Below, in pieces: positions 34,854 to 44,652 of a DNA stretch of 64,000 bases. Source of the DNA: Gilvimarinus algae (GTDB taxonomy: Bacteria; Pseudomonadota; Gammaproteobacteria; Pseudomonadales; Cellvibrionaceae). The translations under genes and the position numbers were made by a program. How positions within the stretch are numbered: position 1 is the first letter of the stretch; each line of letters opens with the position of its first letter. The stretch covers positions 124,001-188,000 of the forward strand of contig NZ_JAULRT010000035.1 of the NCBI RefSeq assembly GCF_030518215.1, given 5' to 3'. The notes under the pieces were generated by a model. It did no database searches and was not told the DNA's origin. It worked only from the letters and a program-made list of their open reading frames with translations.

Positions 34854-36101
34854 TTAATCTGCGGCGAAGCGCTCACGATCAAGCAGAGATTCACTGTTGG
34901 CCACCACCGTAGTGACCGCTGCATCACCTGTGATGTTCACAGACGTACGCAGCATATCCAGTAGCCGGTCAACACCGATGATCAGGGCTATCCCCTCTTC
35001 AATCGGCAATCCCGCCTGCTGCAACACCATGGTCAGAGTCACCATACCCACACCGGGCACACCAGCGGTGCCAATGGAGGCCAGAGTGGCCGTCAATACC
35101 ACCATGAGATAACCCGTAACACCCACATCAATACCATAGGCCTGGGCGATAAACACCGTCGCCACCCCCTGCATAATCGAGGTGCCGTCCATATTCACCG
35201 TCGCCCCCAGCGGCAAGGTAAAAGAGGCGACCTTATTATCCACCCCCAGCTTGTCTTTCACCGTACTCAGGGTAAAAGGCAGTGTGGCATTGCTGGACGC
35301 CGTGCTGAAACCGAACACCTGTACGGGGTACATTTTGCGAAAGAAGACAAAAGGATTCAGACCGGCAAACACCTTCAGCAACCCCGGATACACCACCAGG
35401 CACTGCAGCAGCAAAACGCCGATAACGGTAAAAAAGTAAAAGAGCAAATCTTCGAAGACCGCAAACCCCATAGTGGCAAAGAGTTTGGCCAGCAGGCAGA
35501 AAACACCGTAGGGCGCCAACTGAACCAACATCATGATCATTTTCATGACCACCTGGTTGAGGTTCTCAAAGAAATCCACCATGGGCCGGGCGCTGTCGCC
35601 ACTGCGCGCAATGGCAATACCGAGCAAGACCGAGAAGATGATCACCTGCAACATATTGCCCTCGGCCATGGCCTTGACAGGATTGTCGGGAAAAATATTG
35701 ACCAGTGTCTCCTTCACCGACAGGCCAACATCCACATCGGTACCCACGGGAGCCTTAAGCCCCAACTCAGAGCCCGGCCCAAGCAGGCTGGCCACGCCGA
35801 TCGCCAGGGTGATGGCGATGGCGGTGGTCATTAAGTAAAGACCGATGGTTTTTATCGCCAGAGATCCCATTCTGGTGTGATTGCCCAAGGTGGCCGTACC
35901 GCAGACCAGCGAGACAAATACCAGTGGCACCACCAGTAGCTTGAGTGAGGCGACAAAAATGGTGCCCACCGCATCAAACACCCCCTGAACCAGAAAAACC
36001 TGAATCCAGCCGCTTGGGCTATCGCTGCTCATTAGGTTGAGCACCAGCCCCAGGGCGATACCCAGCACCATCGCGAGCAAAATACGCTTAGTCAGAGTCA
36101 C
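34854..36101 (-). CDS. Dicarboxylate/amino-acid:cation symporter (DAACS family)
   Basis: A 415-residue membrane protein of the GltP/DctA family. The re-entrant substrate loop (FGFSTASSNATLPFTL, with the serine-rich SSSxNAT signature as STASSNAT) and NMDGTSIMQGVATVFIA are diagnostic, with the DxxxD-like SVNITGDAAVTTVVA C-terminal motif. It imports glutamate, aspartate or C4-dicarboxylates with Na+ or H+. The first bases overlap the end of the HU gene by 4 bp, which suggests co-transcription with HU. Confidence 0.94.
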   Translation of the reverse strand: MTLTKRILLAMVLGIALGLVLNLMSSDSPSGWIQVFLVQGVFDAVGTIFVASLKLLVVPLVFVSLVCGTATLGNHTRMGSLAIKTIGLYLMTTAIAITLAIGVASLLGPGSELGLKAPVGTDVDVGLSVKETLVNIFPDNPVKAMAEGNMLQVIIFSVLLGIAIARSGDSARPMVDFFENLNQVVMKMIMMLVQLAPYGVFCLLAKLFATMGFAVFEDLLFYFFTVIGVLLLQCLVVYPGLLKVFAGLNPFVFFRKMYPVQVFGFSTASSNATLPFTLSTVKDKLGVDNKVASFTLPLGATVNMDGTSIMQGVATVFIAQAYGIDVGVTGYLMVVLTATLASIGTAGVPGVGMVTLTMVLQQAGLPIEEGIALIIGVDRLLDMLRTSVNITGDAAVTTVVANSESLLDRERFAAD

Positions 36102-36385
36102 AGTGCACCTCCGGCCAGGACAGCCTGGCGCAAAGCGGTGGCCGGGCGAAACCGGATGCCACGGCTGGCTGCCACTTCAATTCTCTGCCCTGTGCGCGGG
36201 TGATGCTGCCAGCGCGCACGGCGCTCGGTGACAACAAATGAACCCAGCCGCGCGAGCGTCAGGGAACCGCCGCGGCCCAGCGCTAAGGTCACCTGGGCTG
36301 TGAACTCTTCGATCACCGTATCGGCCTCGGCGAGGCTCAGGCCTGCCTGCTGAGCCACCAAAGCCACCAGCTCGGGTTTACGCAT
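36098..36385 (-). CDS. HU/IHF-family DNA-binding protein (divergent)
   Basis: A 95-residue nucleoid-type protein: MRKPELVALVAQQAGLSLAEADTVIEEFTAQV (dimerising helices) and the LARLGSFVVTERRARWQHHPRTGQRIEVAA arm, in which the family's proline-tipped beta ribbon (RNPxTGE) is HPRTGQ. It binds and bends DNA as a dimer. It is more divergent than housekeeping HU-beta and has a short C-terminal extension (LRQAVLAGGAL). In Pseudomonas a similar HU-like gene lies between recG and ubiC; the same order is kept here. Confidence 0.88.
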   Translation of the reverse strand: MRKPELVALVAQQAGLSLAEADTVIEEFTAQVTLALGRGGSLTLARLGSFVVTERRARWQHHPRTGQRIEVAASRGIRFRPATALRQAVLAGGAL

Positions 36386-36457
36386 CTTGTTATACCTGTT
36401 GTTAACGCTTGGCAGCGGCCATTAAACCAAGGGCGCCGGAACGGGTAAAGCCGCGCA

Positions 36458-37117
36458 GTGCGCAATCGGCCCTTTCCCAAGGCGTCGGGCCTGTTAAAAT
36501 GCGTCCAGCGTATACCCCGTCGGACAGAGGTTTTTTTGCCACCAGCTACCGCCACACCCATTCACTCCCCTTTTCTCAGGCGCGGATATGGCCTATGGCG
36601 CCCGGCCAATAAGGCTCAGGCGCTGCCCGGGCCTCTGAGAGGCTGGCTGCTCGACCCGGGCTCGCTGACGGCCAAACTGCGCCAGCTGAGCGGAGGACAC
36701 CTGAGTGTACAGATTTTGCGGCAGGCTTGGGGCAGACCCCAATTAAGCGAAGCCCGTGAGTTGGGCGTGCCCACCTCACGCCGCTGCCTAATTCGCGAAG
36801 TGGTGCTGCGCGGCCCGGCCAATGAGGCCTGGGTGTTCGCCCGCAGCCTGTTTCCCGCCTCCAGCCTGACCGGCGAACTGCGTCATTTGCGGCAGCTGGA
36901 TAATCGCCCCCTGGGAGGGTATCTTTTCAGCCATCCGGATTTGGGGCGCTCGCCCATGGCCATTGCCGAATTGGCATCGCCCTCTGTGGTGCCCGCAAAG
37001 TTGCAGAAGGGGCAAACCCTGTGGGGACGTCGCTCGGTCTTCACCCTGAAGGGCAAGCCACTGCTGGTCAGTGAAATTTTTTTGCCGACGTTTGCGCCCA
37101 ACGACCAAGGACACTAA
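36458..37117 (+). CDS. ubiC: Chorismate pyruvate-lyase
   Basis: The C-terminal 170 residues match UbiC, the first enzyme of ubiquinone synthesis, which cuts chorismate into 4-hydroxybenzoate and pyruvate. Visible are [53 protein letters not shown] and [23 protein letters not shown]. The first 35 residues of the frame (GTG at 36458) are not conserved and no ATG lies in frame near the expected start, so the real start is uncertain and may be a rarer codon near 36545-36570. It is followed at 5 bp by ubiA. Confidence 0.88.
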   Translation: MRNRPFPKASGLLKCVQRIPRRTEVFLPPATATPIHSPFLRRGYGLWRPANKAQALPGPLRGWLLDPGSLTAKLRQLSGGHLSVQILRQAWGRPQLSEARELGVPTSRRCLIREVVLRGPANEAWVFARSLFPASSLTGELRHLRQLDNRPLGGYLFSHPDLGRSPMAIAELASPSVVPAKLQKGQTLWGRRSVFTLKGKPLLVSEIFLPTFAPNDQGH

Positions 37118-37122
37118 CCGCT

Positions 37123-37995
37123 ATGGCACAGCAGATCCCTGAAAAGCTTAAGCTCTACGCGCAGCTCACCCGCCTCAACCGGCCCATCGGCTGGCTCTTG
37201 GTACTCTGGCCCACGCTCTGGGGGCTATGGCTGGCCTCTGAGGGAGTGCCGAGGCTGGACCTTTTGCTGATCTACGCACTGGGCGCCATAGTGATGCGCT
37301 CGGCAGGCTGCGTGATCAACGACTACGCCGATCGCCACTTTGATGGTCACGTCAAGCGCACTCAAGACCGGCCGCTGGCCACAGGCAAAATCCACGTCAG
37401 CGAGGCCTGGGCTGTGTTTGCCACGCTGATTTTCCTGGCGTTTATTCTGGTGTTGCTCACCAACACTCTGACCTTGCTGCTGTCCCTTGGCGGGCTTGCC
37501 CTCGCCTGCAGCTACCCGTTTATGAAACGCTACACCCACCTGCCGCAGGTGGTGTTGGGAGCCGCTTTTGCCTGGGGTATTCCCATGGCGTTTGCCAGCG
37601 TGCGCAACGAGGTGCCGGCTGAGGCCTGGCTGATTTACTTTACGGTGCTACTCTGGACCGTGGTCTACGACACCTTCTACGCCATGGTCGACAGGGACGA
37701 TGACGTGCGAATCGGCATCAAGTCCACCGCCGTGCTCTTTGGCGATCAGGACCGAGTCATCACCGCCACCTTACAAATACTCGTGGTCTTCGGTTTGGTA
37801 ATGATAGGCCAGCGCTTCGAGCTCAACAGCGGCTATTACCTAGGCGTCGCGGTTGCGGCGGGGCTGTTCATTTACCAGCAACGGCTGATTCGGTATCGCC
37901 AACGAGGCCCGTGTTTTTCGGCATTCTTAAACAACAACTGGGTCGGTGTTGCGGTCTTTGCCGGGATCATCGTAGGAACGATCCAGCTCGGGTGA
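37123..37995 (+). CDS. ubiA: 4-hydroxybenzoate octaprenyltransferase
   Basis: A 290-residue membrane enzyme with about eight helices. It has the two aspartate-rich motifs of the family: [20 protein letters not shown] and [22 protein letters not shown], which bind the magnesium-polyprenyl diphosphate. It transfers the polyprenyl chain to 4-hydroxybenzoate made by the upstream UbiC. The two genes overlap nearly end to start, as a translational pair. Normal length. Confidence 0.96.
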   Translation: MAQQIPEKLKLYAQLTRLNRPIGWLLVLWPTLWGLWLASEGVPRLDLLLIYALGAIVMRSAGCVINDYADRHFDGHVKRTQDRPLATGKIHVSEAWAVFATLIFLAFILVLLTNTLTLLLSLGGLALACSYPFMKRYTHLPQVVLGAAFAWGIPMAFASVRNEVPAEAWLIYFTVLLWTVVYDTFYAMVDRDDDVRIGIKSTAVLFGDQDRVITATLQILVVFGLVMIGQRFELNSGYYLGVAVAAGLFIYQQRLIRYRQRGPCFSAFLNNNWVGVAVFAGIIVGTIQLG

Positions 37996-38027
37996 CTGGC
38001 GCACACACGGAGAAATTCGGCGCCGAA

Positions 38028-38060
38028 CTGTCATAAATATGCAACAATTAATACATTAAA
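38028..38060 (+). promoter_or_regulatory. Candidate Pho box and promoter of phoB
   Basis: CTGTCAT (38028-38034), 4 bases and ATGCAAC (38039-38045) fit the layout of a PhoB site with a perfect first half and a weak second half (4 of 7). A TACATT hexamer follows about 8-10 bp later (near 38053) as -10 candidate. PhoB usually activates its own gene. Confidence 0.45.
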
Positions 38061-38177
38061 TACGCTTGCACGGGAGGAGCCCGGCGCGAGGTTTGCACCC
38101 ATCCTCCACGCCACTGTGCCTTGCGCACCCCTCTTACTCCGATTTTCCGCACAATTGATGGATCACAGGCAGGCAAT

Positions 38178-38873
38178 ATGACAAGTCGCACCATCCTCAT
38201 CGTTGACGACGAATCCGCCATTCGCGACATGCTGCGCATAGCGCTGGAAATGGCCGAGTACCGGTGTCTGGAAGCGAGCAACGCTCAAGATGCTCACGGC
38301 TTGATCATCGATGAAAAGCCCGACTTGATCCTGCTGGACTGGATGATGCCCGGCACCAGTGGCATCGAGCTGGCCCGCCGTTTGAAGCGCGATGAAGTCA
38401 CCGCCAACATCCCGATCATCATGCTGACCGCCAAAGGCGAGGAAGACAACAAAATTCAAGGACTGGAGGTCGGCGCCGACGACTACATCACCAAGCCATT
38501 TTCTCCACGGGAACTAGTGGCGCGCCTGAAAGCGGTGCTGCGCCGGGCAGACCCTCAGTCGTCCAGCCAGCCCATCAAGGTGCAGGGCCTGTGCCTGGAC
38601 CCGGCGAGCCACCGCGTGACCATCAACGACCGCGAGGTGGATATGGGCCCGACCGAATTCCGCCTGTTGCAGTTCTTCCTGACCCATCAGGAGCGCGCCT
38701 ACACCCGAAGCCAATTGTTGGATCATGTCTGGGGTGGTAACGTTTATGTTGAAGAGCGCACCGTGGATGTTCATATTCGTCGACTGCGCAAAGCGCTGAC
38801 GGTGGATCAACACGAGAATCTGGTGCAGACGGTGCGCGGCACCGGCTACCGCTTTTCTACCAAGGCCAGCTAA
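38178..38873 (+). CDS. phoB: Phosphate regulon response regulator PhoB
   Basis: A 231-residue OmpR-family regulator. Receiver domain with Asp10-Asp11, phosphoacceptor Asp54 (LILLDWMMPG) and KPFSPRELVARL; the C-terminal winged helix shows EFRLLQFFLTHQERAYTRSQLLDHVWGGN and VDVHIRRLRKAL. Under phosphate limitation it activates Pho genes. The start at 38178 is preceded by AGGCA; the longer frame is not conserved. phoR follows after 63 bp. Confidence 0.95.
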   Translation: MTSRTILIVDDESAIRDMLRIALEMAEYRCLEASNAQDAHGLIIDEKPDLILLDWMMPGTSGIELARRLKRDEVTANIPIIMLTAKGEEDNKIQGLEVGADDYITKPFSPRELVARLKAVLRRADPQSSSQPIKVQGLCLDPASHRVTINDREVDMGPTEFRLLQFFLTHQERAYTRSQLLDHVWGGNVYVEERTVDVHIRRLRKALTVDQHENLVQTVRGTGYRFSTKAS

Positions 38874-38936
38874 ACTTAGCCTTGAGTCTGCGCAGCCGCA
38901 CAGACTCCGGATTTCACTGGCCCCAAGGGTTCGATT

Positions 38937-40241
38937 TTGCTGCAGGGATTTCACGCCGAGTTAAAGCGTTTGGTAGTGGTGCTGACCATTGCCGTGGTCA
39001 TTGGCCTTCTCATCGATCAACTCGCCTGGACGCTGATTCTGTTCGGTGCCTGGTATATCGGCTGGAATTTGTGGCAGATGCTGCGCCTGAACATTTGGCT
39101 GCAGGGCAAGCGCAAAAGCCAGCCCCCGGAGTCCTCCGGTCTGTGGGGCGAAGTCTTCGATGCGATCTACCACTTGCAGCGCCGCCAGAAACGCGAGAAA
39201 AAGAATCTGCAGGCGGTCATCAACCGTGTGCAGGAGACTACTTCCGCACTCAAGGACGGCGTCATCCTGCTGGACTGGCGCGGCCATCTGGACTGGTGGA
39301 ACCCGGCCGCTCAGCGCTTGCTGGGGTTTTACAATTCCGACCAGGGCCAGTCGGTCATCAATTTCGTGCGCCACCCACGATTTGTCGACTACTTTGAAGC
39401 TGGCGACTATGTCGAGCCGCTGGATATCCCCTCACCGCGCTTCCCGGACAAACGGCTGCAGTTTCAAATTACCCGCTTCGGTAAGAACGAGCGCCTGATT
39501 GTGGTGCGCGACATCACTCAGATCTACCATCTGGAGCAGATGCGCAAGGACTTCGTTGCCAACGTCTCCCACGAGCTGCGCACCCCGCTGACGGTGATCA
39601 GCGGCTATCTGGAAACCATGGCGGACAACAACACCATACCCACCTGGGAAAAGCCGCTTGAGCAGATGCAGCAGCAATCCAAGCGTATGTCGCTGTTAAT
39701 CAACGATTTAATCATGCTCTCCAAGCTCGAGACCGCCGATACCGGCTTTAATCAAAAACGCCTGCCACTCGTCCCTTTGCTGCAAAGCATCAAATCTGAG
39801 GCCATGGTGCTGGCCAGCGAAAAGCAGCAGACCATCACCCTCGACTGCGCGCCGGAGATCAGCGTCATCGGCAACGAGAAAGAATTGCACAGCGCCTTTT
39901 CCAACCTAGTGATCAATGCCGTCAAGTACACGCCCGAGGGGGGCAAGATTGCCATGCGCCTCTGGCGCAGCGGACCCCATGTGTACTTTTCGGTCACAGA
40001 CAACGGCGTGGGCTTCGAGGCCAAACACATCCCCCACCTGACCGAGCGCTTCTACCGGGTCGACGCCAGCCGCAACAGTAAAACCGGCGGCACCGGCCTC
40101 GGCCTCGCCATCGTCAAGCACGTGCTGCTGCGCCACGACGCCGAACTGCAAATCAACTCGGAAGTGGGCAAGGGCAGCGTGTTCACTTGCATCTTTCCGG
40201 CAAACGACGGCCGCACTGGCCTGAGGCCAGCGGACAAGTAG
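38937..40241 (+). CDS. phoR: Phosphate regulon sensor kinase PhoR
   Basis: A 434-residue histidine kinase: two N-terminal membrane helices, a PAS-like domain (about 100-200: VILLDWRGHLDWWNPAAQRLLG), the H-box FVANVSHELRTPLT, N-box NLVINAVKYTPEGG and G-boxes DNGVGFEAKHI and GTGLGLAIVKH. Start is TTG at 38937, the first codon that gives the family N-terminus. It phosphorylates PhoB when phosphate is low, with the Pst system as input. Confidence 0.93.
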   Translation: MLQGFHAELKRLVVVLTIAVVIGLLIDQLAWTLILFGAWYIGWNLWQMLRLNIWLQGKRKSQPPESSGLWGEVFDAIYHLQRRQKREKKNLQAVINRVQETTSALKDGVILLDWRGHLDWWNPAAQRLLGFYNSDQGQSVINFVRHPRFVDYFEAGDYVEPLDIPSPRFPDKRLQFQITRFGKNERLIVVRDITQIYHLEQMRKDFVANVSHELRTPLTVISGYLETMADNNTIPTWEKPLEQMQQQSKRMSLLINDLIMLSKLETADTGFNQKRLPLVPLLQSIKSEAMVLASEKQQTITLDCAPEISVIGNEKELHSAFSNLVINAVKYTPEGGKIAMRLWRSGPHVYFSVTDNGVGFEAKHIPHLTERFYRVDASRNSKTGGTGLGLAIVKHVLLRHDAELQINSEVGKGSVFTCIFPANDGRTGLRPADK

Positions 40242-40288
40242 ACACACACGAGGTACACTAGGGGCTCAAGCGCGAGAGTAGAGTGTCT

Positions 40289-41266
40289 ATGAGCTTCAAG
40301 GGTTTAATCCTGTCACTGCTGTTTCTGTCATCCATCGCCCGGGCCGAGACTGGCACCTTCACCGTCAAGGGGCGTTTTCTGTACGACAGCTGCAATGCCC
40401 CTGTGGTGCTTATGGGCCCAAACCGCATGGTCTACTGGCTCGATCGCACAGGCCTGTCCAGTTTTAGCGAAATTGCCAAAACCGGCTCCAATACGGTCCG
40501 TATCGTCTGGACCACCGAGGGTAAGCCCGAAGAGCTGGACACGGTTCTGAAAAACGCCCGCCGCTTTGAATTAATTCCCATTATTGAGTTGCACGATGCC
40601 ACCGGCGACTGGTCCAAACTCAAGCAGCTGGTGGATTATTGGACGCGACCCGACATTGCCGCCACCATCGAAAAGCACCAGCGCTACACCATTGTTAATA
40701 TCGGCAACGAGGTCGGCGACAAGGTGGCGCTGGAAGACTATGTCAAAGGCTACAGCCGAGCGATTACCCGCATGCGCGAAGCCGGTTACCAGACGCCACT
40801 GATGATCGATGCGCCCGGCTGGGGCAAAGACATAGACACGTTGCAGGCCGCTGGACCGGCACTGATAGCGGCTGACCCCAAACACAATATTCTGTTGTCA
40901 GTGCATATGTGGTGGCCTGCCATGTGGGGCTACACCCCGGAGCGAATACGCGCGGAAATTGAAGAGTCGGTCGAGGCGGGTCTGCCGCTGGTGATAGGCG
41001 AGTTCGGTAATCGCTGGGACGATACCGAGGGCGGCGCCATTGCCTATCGCGAGATCATCAAAACTGCCTTGGAACACAAGATTGGCTTTTTGCCTTGGTC
41101 CTGGGGACCAGGGAACAAGCCACAAAAGCATCTGGACATGAGCGAAGACGGCTCTGCCGCCGGCCTCACAGGCTGGGGTAGGGAGGTTATGCTGGACGAG
41201 TCCTATTCCATCGCCAACAATGCGGTGAAACCAGACTGGCAATGCCTTCTCGGCGCTGTCGAGTGA
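40289..41266 (+). CDS. Secreted GH5-type glycoside hydrolase (mannanase/cellulase-like)
   Basis: A 325-residue protein with a signal peptide ending near ARAET. The two catalytic glutamates are in VNIGNEVGD (acid/base) and LVIGEFGNRW (nucleophile), and the HMWWPAMWG and WSWGPGN motifs fit a small GH5 catalytic domain of the GH5_8-like mannanase type. The full substrate range cannot be told; beta-mannan is likelier than cellulose. The start at 40289 (ATG) is preferred to GTG 40283. It follows phoR by about 50 bp. Confidence 0.85.
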   Translation: MSFKGLILSLLFLSSIARAETGTFTVKGRFLYDSCNAPVVLMGPNRMVYWLDRTGLSSFSEIAKTGSNTVRIVWTTEGKPEELDTVLKNARRFELIPIIELHDATGDWSKLKQLVDYWTRPDIAATIEKHQRYTIVNIGNEVGDKVALEDYVKGYSRAITRMREAGYQTPLMIDAPGWGKDIDTLQAAGPALIAADPKHNILLSVHMWWPAMWGYTPERIRAEIEESVEAGLPLVIGEFGNRWDDTEGGAIAYREIIKTALEHKIGFLPWSWGPGNKPQKHLDMSEDGSAAGLTGWGREVMLDESYSIANNAVKPDWQCLLGAVE

Positions 41267-41293
41267 GCGCAGAGCGGACCGAACGAGTATTTT

Positions 41294-41572
41294 ATGTCAC
41301 TACCGGAAAATGAGCTGAGACCCGAAAAGCGTCGCAATGTCCTCAGACGCAGCTATGATAAGGTGCGGCAAAAATACACTCGCAAAATTCGCGACAAAGC
41401 CATTGAGCGGGCGAAGACGCGCATCTATCTGCACGGCAGAAAGCCCGAAGACTACGACGCCGAGATCTTAGAAACCATCGTTAAGGAAGAAGAAGACAAG
41501 ATCATCAGCGAATACAAATCCCGCGGCATGGTGGCCCTGGTGGCGGCCCTCGGCCTAAGTTTGTTCCCGTAA
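41294..41572 (+). CDS. Small conserved basic protein, unknown
   Basis: A 92-residue protein rich in Arg, Lys and Glu over residues 1-75 (RRNVLRRSYDKVRQKYTRKIRDKAIERAKTRIYLHG), predicted helical, with a short hydrophobic C-terminus (MVALVAALGLSLFP). No recognisable domain. It is followed by another small gene after 9 bp. Such proteins may peripherally bind the membrane or a nucleic acid, but nothing proves this. Confidence 0.6.
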   Translation: MSLPENELRPEKRRNVLRRSYDKVRQKYTRKIRDKAIERAKTRIYLHGRKPEDYDAEILETIVKEEEDKIISEYKSRGMVALVAALGLSLFP

Positions 41573-41581
41573 GGTCTAACC

Positions 41582-42004
41582 GTGTTTCGTTTTCTTGCCA
41601 AATCGGCCCTCGCCACCGTCATCTGGAAGCGCTATCACCGGCCCATAGTCGCGACCTTATCGCTGCTCCTGGGGTATTTTTTGGTCTCGATGGTTCACGG
41701 CGACTATGTCGACTACAGTCGAGGCGCCGGCGATACCGCCCACCTCTGGCTGTCGTATCTCATTAAATGGCTGGCCTTGCTTGGCCTGACGCTGTTGTAC
41801 TACATCTACATGCGAAGGGTGCTTGCACCCGCCGCTAAAACCGCGCCTCAAGCCAAGGCGCAGCGGCGGGAAAAGGCATCCACGCCACCCCCAGAGCAGA
41901 CCGAACAAGCCACCGAGCAGCAAGACCCCTTTGCCCAGATACGCCGCAAAGACAAACTGACAAGCCGCGCCGATCTGGCCCTCAATAAGCACCGCCAACC
42001 TTAA
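41582..42004 (+). CDS. Small membrane protein with two helices, unknown
   Basis: A 140-residue protein starting with GTG. Two hydrophobic helices (about residues 22-40 and 60-80, IVATLSLLLGYFLVSMV and YLIKWLALLGLTLLYYIY) are followed by a polar, Ala/Gln/Lys/Glu-rich cytoplasmic tail (about 85-140). I do not recognise a family. It is in a four-gene plus-strand run with the previous small protein and the DUF885 gene 9 bp downstream. Confidence 0.65.
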   Translation: MFRFLAKSALATVIWKRYHRPIVATLSLLLGYFLVSMVHGDYVDYSRGAGDTAHLWLSYLIKWLALLGLTLLYYIYMRRVLAPAAKTAPQAKAQRREKASTPPPEQTEQATEQQDPFAQIRRKDKLTSRADLALNKHRQP

Positions 42005-42013
42005 GGACGCCCC

Positions 42014-43804
42014 ATGGGACTCGCCCTGCCACGCCTTTGCCTGGCCCTGTTACTCATACCTCTAAGTGCTCTCGCCACCGATCGCCAAGCGCTGGAAAAT
42101 GCCCGCGCCAGAGCGCTGTTTGAACGCGTTTTTGAAGAGCAGGTCTCTCTCAGCCCCATGTATCAAACCCATCTAGGGCGAAAAACCCACTACGGTGAGT
42201 GGGACGATATCAGCCCCGCCGCCGAAGAGCTGGAGCAGCGGCTCTACGCCGATCAGCTGCGCCGGGTCGAAGCACTGGATGCGGAATTGCTATCGGAAGA
42301 GAACCGCCTGAACCAGGCACTGCTCGCACGCGAACTACGCCAAAACCAGGCGCATTATCGCTGGCGCGATCACAGCTACCCGGTCAATCAGATGTTCGGC
42401 CTACACGCCGGTATCGCCTCGTTTCTGATCAACTCGCACCGCGTAGACAATCCGGCCGATGCCGAGGCCTACATCCAGCGGCTGCGCGGGGTCTCCGATC
42501 TGATCACCCAACTTATCGACAACCTGGAGCGCCGGGCGCAAAAGGGAGTTCTCGCTCCGGCCTTCGTCTACCCCTATGTCATCAGCGACAGCCGCAACCT
42601 GATTCAGGGGGCGCCTTTCACTCGGGAGGGCATAAGCCCGCTGATGGCAGATTTCACCCACAAGGTCTCCGCGCTTGAGCTGACCCCTGCTGAGCAGAAA
42701 AAGCTAGAGCACAGAGCCGCAGAGGCACTGCGAACAGAGCTGGAACCCGCCTACCAGACCCTGATCAGCAAGCTAGAGCAGTTGGCCTTGCGCGCCGACA
42801 ACCGCGCCGGGGTCTGGAAGCTACCAAATGGCAACGCCTATTACCAGGCTCGCCTGCAAGCCATGACCACCACAGAGATGAGCGCCGAAGAAGTTCACCA
42901 GTTCGGTTTGAGTGAGGTTGCGCGTATCCACGATGAGATGCGCAACCTTATCGCCAACATTGGCTTTGAGGGCTCATTGGCCGCGTTTTTCGGTCACATC
43001 AAAGACGATCCAGCACTCTACTACCCGGATACCACTGCGGGGCGCAAGCGGTATTTGCAGGACACCCGCGAGATTATCGATGGCATGCGTCAGGCGCTGC
43101 CGCAGCTGTTTGGTCATTTGCCCGAGGCCGATCTGCACGTCAAAGCGGTCGAGCCCTTTCGAGAAAAATCCGCCGGCAAGGCGTTTTACCAAGCGCCCGC
43201 CGAGGACGGCTCCCGCCCCGGTATTTACTACGTCAACCTCCACGACCTCTCCGCCATGCCGCGCTACCAGATGGAAGCCTTGGCCTACCACGAGGCGCTG
43301 CCAGGTCACCACATGCAAATCGCTATTGCCCAGGAAATGGACGAGCTGCCCGCCTTTCGCCGCCACGGCCATTACACCGCCTACATTGAGGGTTGGGGGC
43401 TCTACGCCGAGCGGGTTCCCAAAGAGCTCGGTTTTTACCGGGACCCCTATTCGGACTTCGGGCGGCTGAGCTTTGAGCTCTGGCGCGCTATACGCCTGGT
43501 GGTGGATACCGGCATCCACCACTACCGCTGGAGCCGGGATGAGGCCATCACCTACTTTATCGATAACTCCCCCATGAACCAAGCGGATGCAACCCGGGAA
43601 GTGGAGCGCTACATCGTTATGCCCGGTCAAGCGACCAGCTACAAGATCGGACTGGAAAAAATCCTCCGACTGCGCGAGAAAGCGCGCGCGGAACTCGGAG
43701 GGAGATTTAAACTCAGAGAGTTCCACGACCAGGTGCTCTCCAGCGGCGCACTGCCTCTGGACATACTGGAACAATCCATTGACGACTGGATAGCATCGAA
43801 ATAG
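42014..43804 (+). CDS. Secreted DUF885 family protein (putative metallopeptidase)
   Basis: A 596-residue protein with a signal peptide (ends near ALATD). The family zinc signature is visible as YHEALPGHHMQ (about residue 430) with a downstream GLYAERV (YIEGWGLYAE) where a third ligand Glu is expected. Proteins of this family (PF05960) are called metallopeptidases or dipeptidyl hydrolases, but substrates are mostly unknown. The HEALPGH stretch with GWGLYAERV supports activity. Confidence 0.85.
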   Translation: MGLALPRLCLALLLIPLSALATDRQALENARARALFERVFEEQVSLSPMYQTHLGRKTHYGEWDDISPAAEELEQRLYADQLRRVEALDAELLSEENRLNQALLARELRQNQAHYRWRDHSYPVNQMFGLHAGIASFLINSHRVDNPADAEAYIQRLRGVSDLITQLIDNLERRAQKGVLAPAFVYPYVISDSRNLIQGAPFTREGISPLMADFTHKVSALELTPAEQKKLEHRAAEALRTELEPAYQTLISKLEQLALRADNRAGVWKLPNGNAYYQARLQAMTTTEMSAEEVHQFGLSEVARIHDEMRNLIANIGFEGSLAAFFGHIKDDPALYYPDTTAGRKRYLQDTREIIDGMRQALPQLFGHLPEADLHVKAVEPFREKSAGKAFYQAPAEDGSRPGIYYVNLHDLSAMPRYQMEALAYHEALPGHHMQIAIAQEMDELPAFRRHGHYTAYIEGWGLYAERVPKELGFYRDPYSDFGRLSFELWRAIRLVVDTGIHHYRWSRDEAITYFIDNSPMNQADATREVERYIVMPGQATSYKIGLEKILRLREKARAELGGRFKLREFHDQVLSSGALPLDILEQSIDDWIASK

Positions 43805-43861
43805 ACACTGCGAAAATGCTAGAATGCCAAGCTCGATAACCGCTAAAACGTATTTTCTTTT

Positions 43862-44314
43862 ATGATCAATTCGCGATTACTGACCAAAATTGTATGTTTC
43901 TTGACTATTAGCCTCGCCTGCAGCCCGGCGTCTGCAAGCCTCAAGCAAATGGGCCTGGACTACCGCAGCCTGCTTTCGAATCATGTCATGCTGAGCGATA
44001 TTAAAAAGCGTTGCGCTGACATTCAGATGCCTGAAGTAGCGAGTAAACCTTCTGTCGAAATCATGATGCAGCAAAAAGTTGGCATTGAAGCTTTCGCTAA
44101 CTTAATGATAAACATCCAGAGGTCTGATTTAGAAGCCAGCGCACTGGCGACCATAGAAAAGCTTTTTACGCAGATTGACGGATGCGAAGACCCAAGACTT
44201 CAGGCAGCTCTGGGGCGCATCGCTGCGGTTCACTCAGAAGCATACCAACGACTAAAAGCAGAGCCCGCCCTGGTGAAACCCCAGAACGTGCCTGTCCCGA
44301 TGCGCCGCAACTGA
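43862..44314 (+). CDS. Secreted small protein, unknown
   Basis: A 150-residue protein with a signal peptide (hydrophobic LTKIVCFLTISLACSPASA). The mature protein is helical and has two cysteines (KRCADIQ and DGCEDPR). It could be a periplasmic accessory, but no domain is recognised. It stands alone between the DUF885 gene and the DUF2147 gene. AT content here is slightly higher than in neighbours. Confidence 0.6.
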   Translation: MINSRLLTKIVCFLTISLACSPASASLKQMGLDYRSLLSNHVMLSDIKKRCADIQMPEVASKPSVEIMMQQKVGIEAFANLMINIQRSDLEASALATIEKLFTQIDGCEDPRLQAALGRIAAVHSEAYQRLKAEPALVKPQNVPVPMRRN

Positions 44315-44652
44315 GTTGCGCTCGACGTTAAAACATTATTCGAAAAACGAAGCCTCCGGGTCATTAAGCCCGTGTGCTAAGCGGGCAAAACACCTTCTCG
44401 CGCCATCCGCAAAAACAAGCGCGCACCCCAGGCTGGGAATTAGCCAAATGCTGGCAGTCCGCCATTTGAGCCGACTCTTTGCCTGAACGCCTTTTCAATG
44501 ACACCTAGAATCTCGCTAAGCGGCGCCACTCTTTGCAAGTCAGCTTAGTAAAACTACCCGGAAGCGGCACCCACAGGGCTGGTTGTCAACTGGAAAACCC
44601 GCAGTACCGCGCTATAGTTGAAGGGTCTACCCTTGGAAGTGGAGGTGCCGAT
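44315..44652. other. Gene-free spacer upstream of the DUF2147 gene
   Basis: No gene is seen in these 338 bp. Two details stand out: a TATAGT hexamer (44613-44618) that could be a -10 box, and just after it a perfect palindrome-like AAGGGT-CT-ACCCTT (44621-44634) that could be an operator. Neither has supporting context. Confidence 0.35.
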
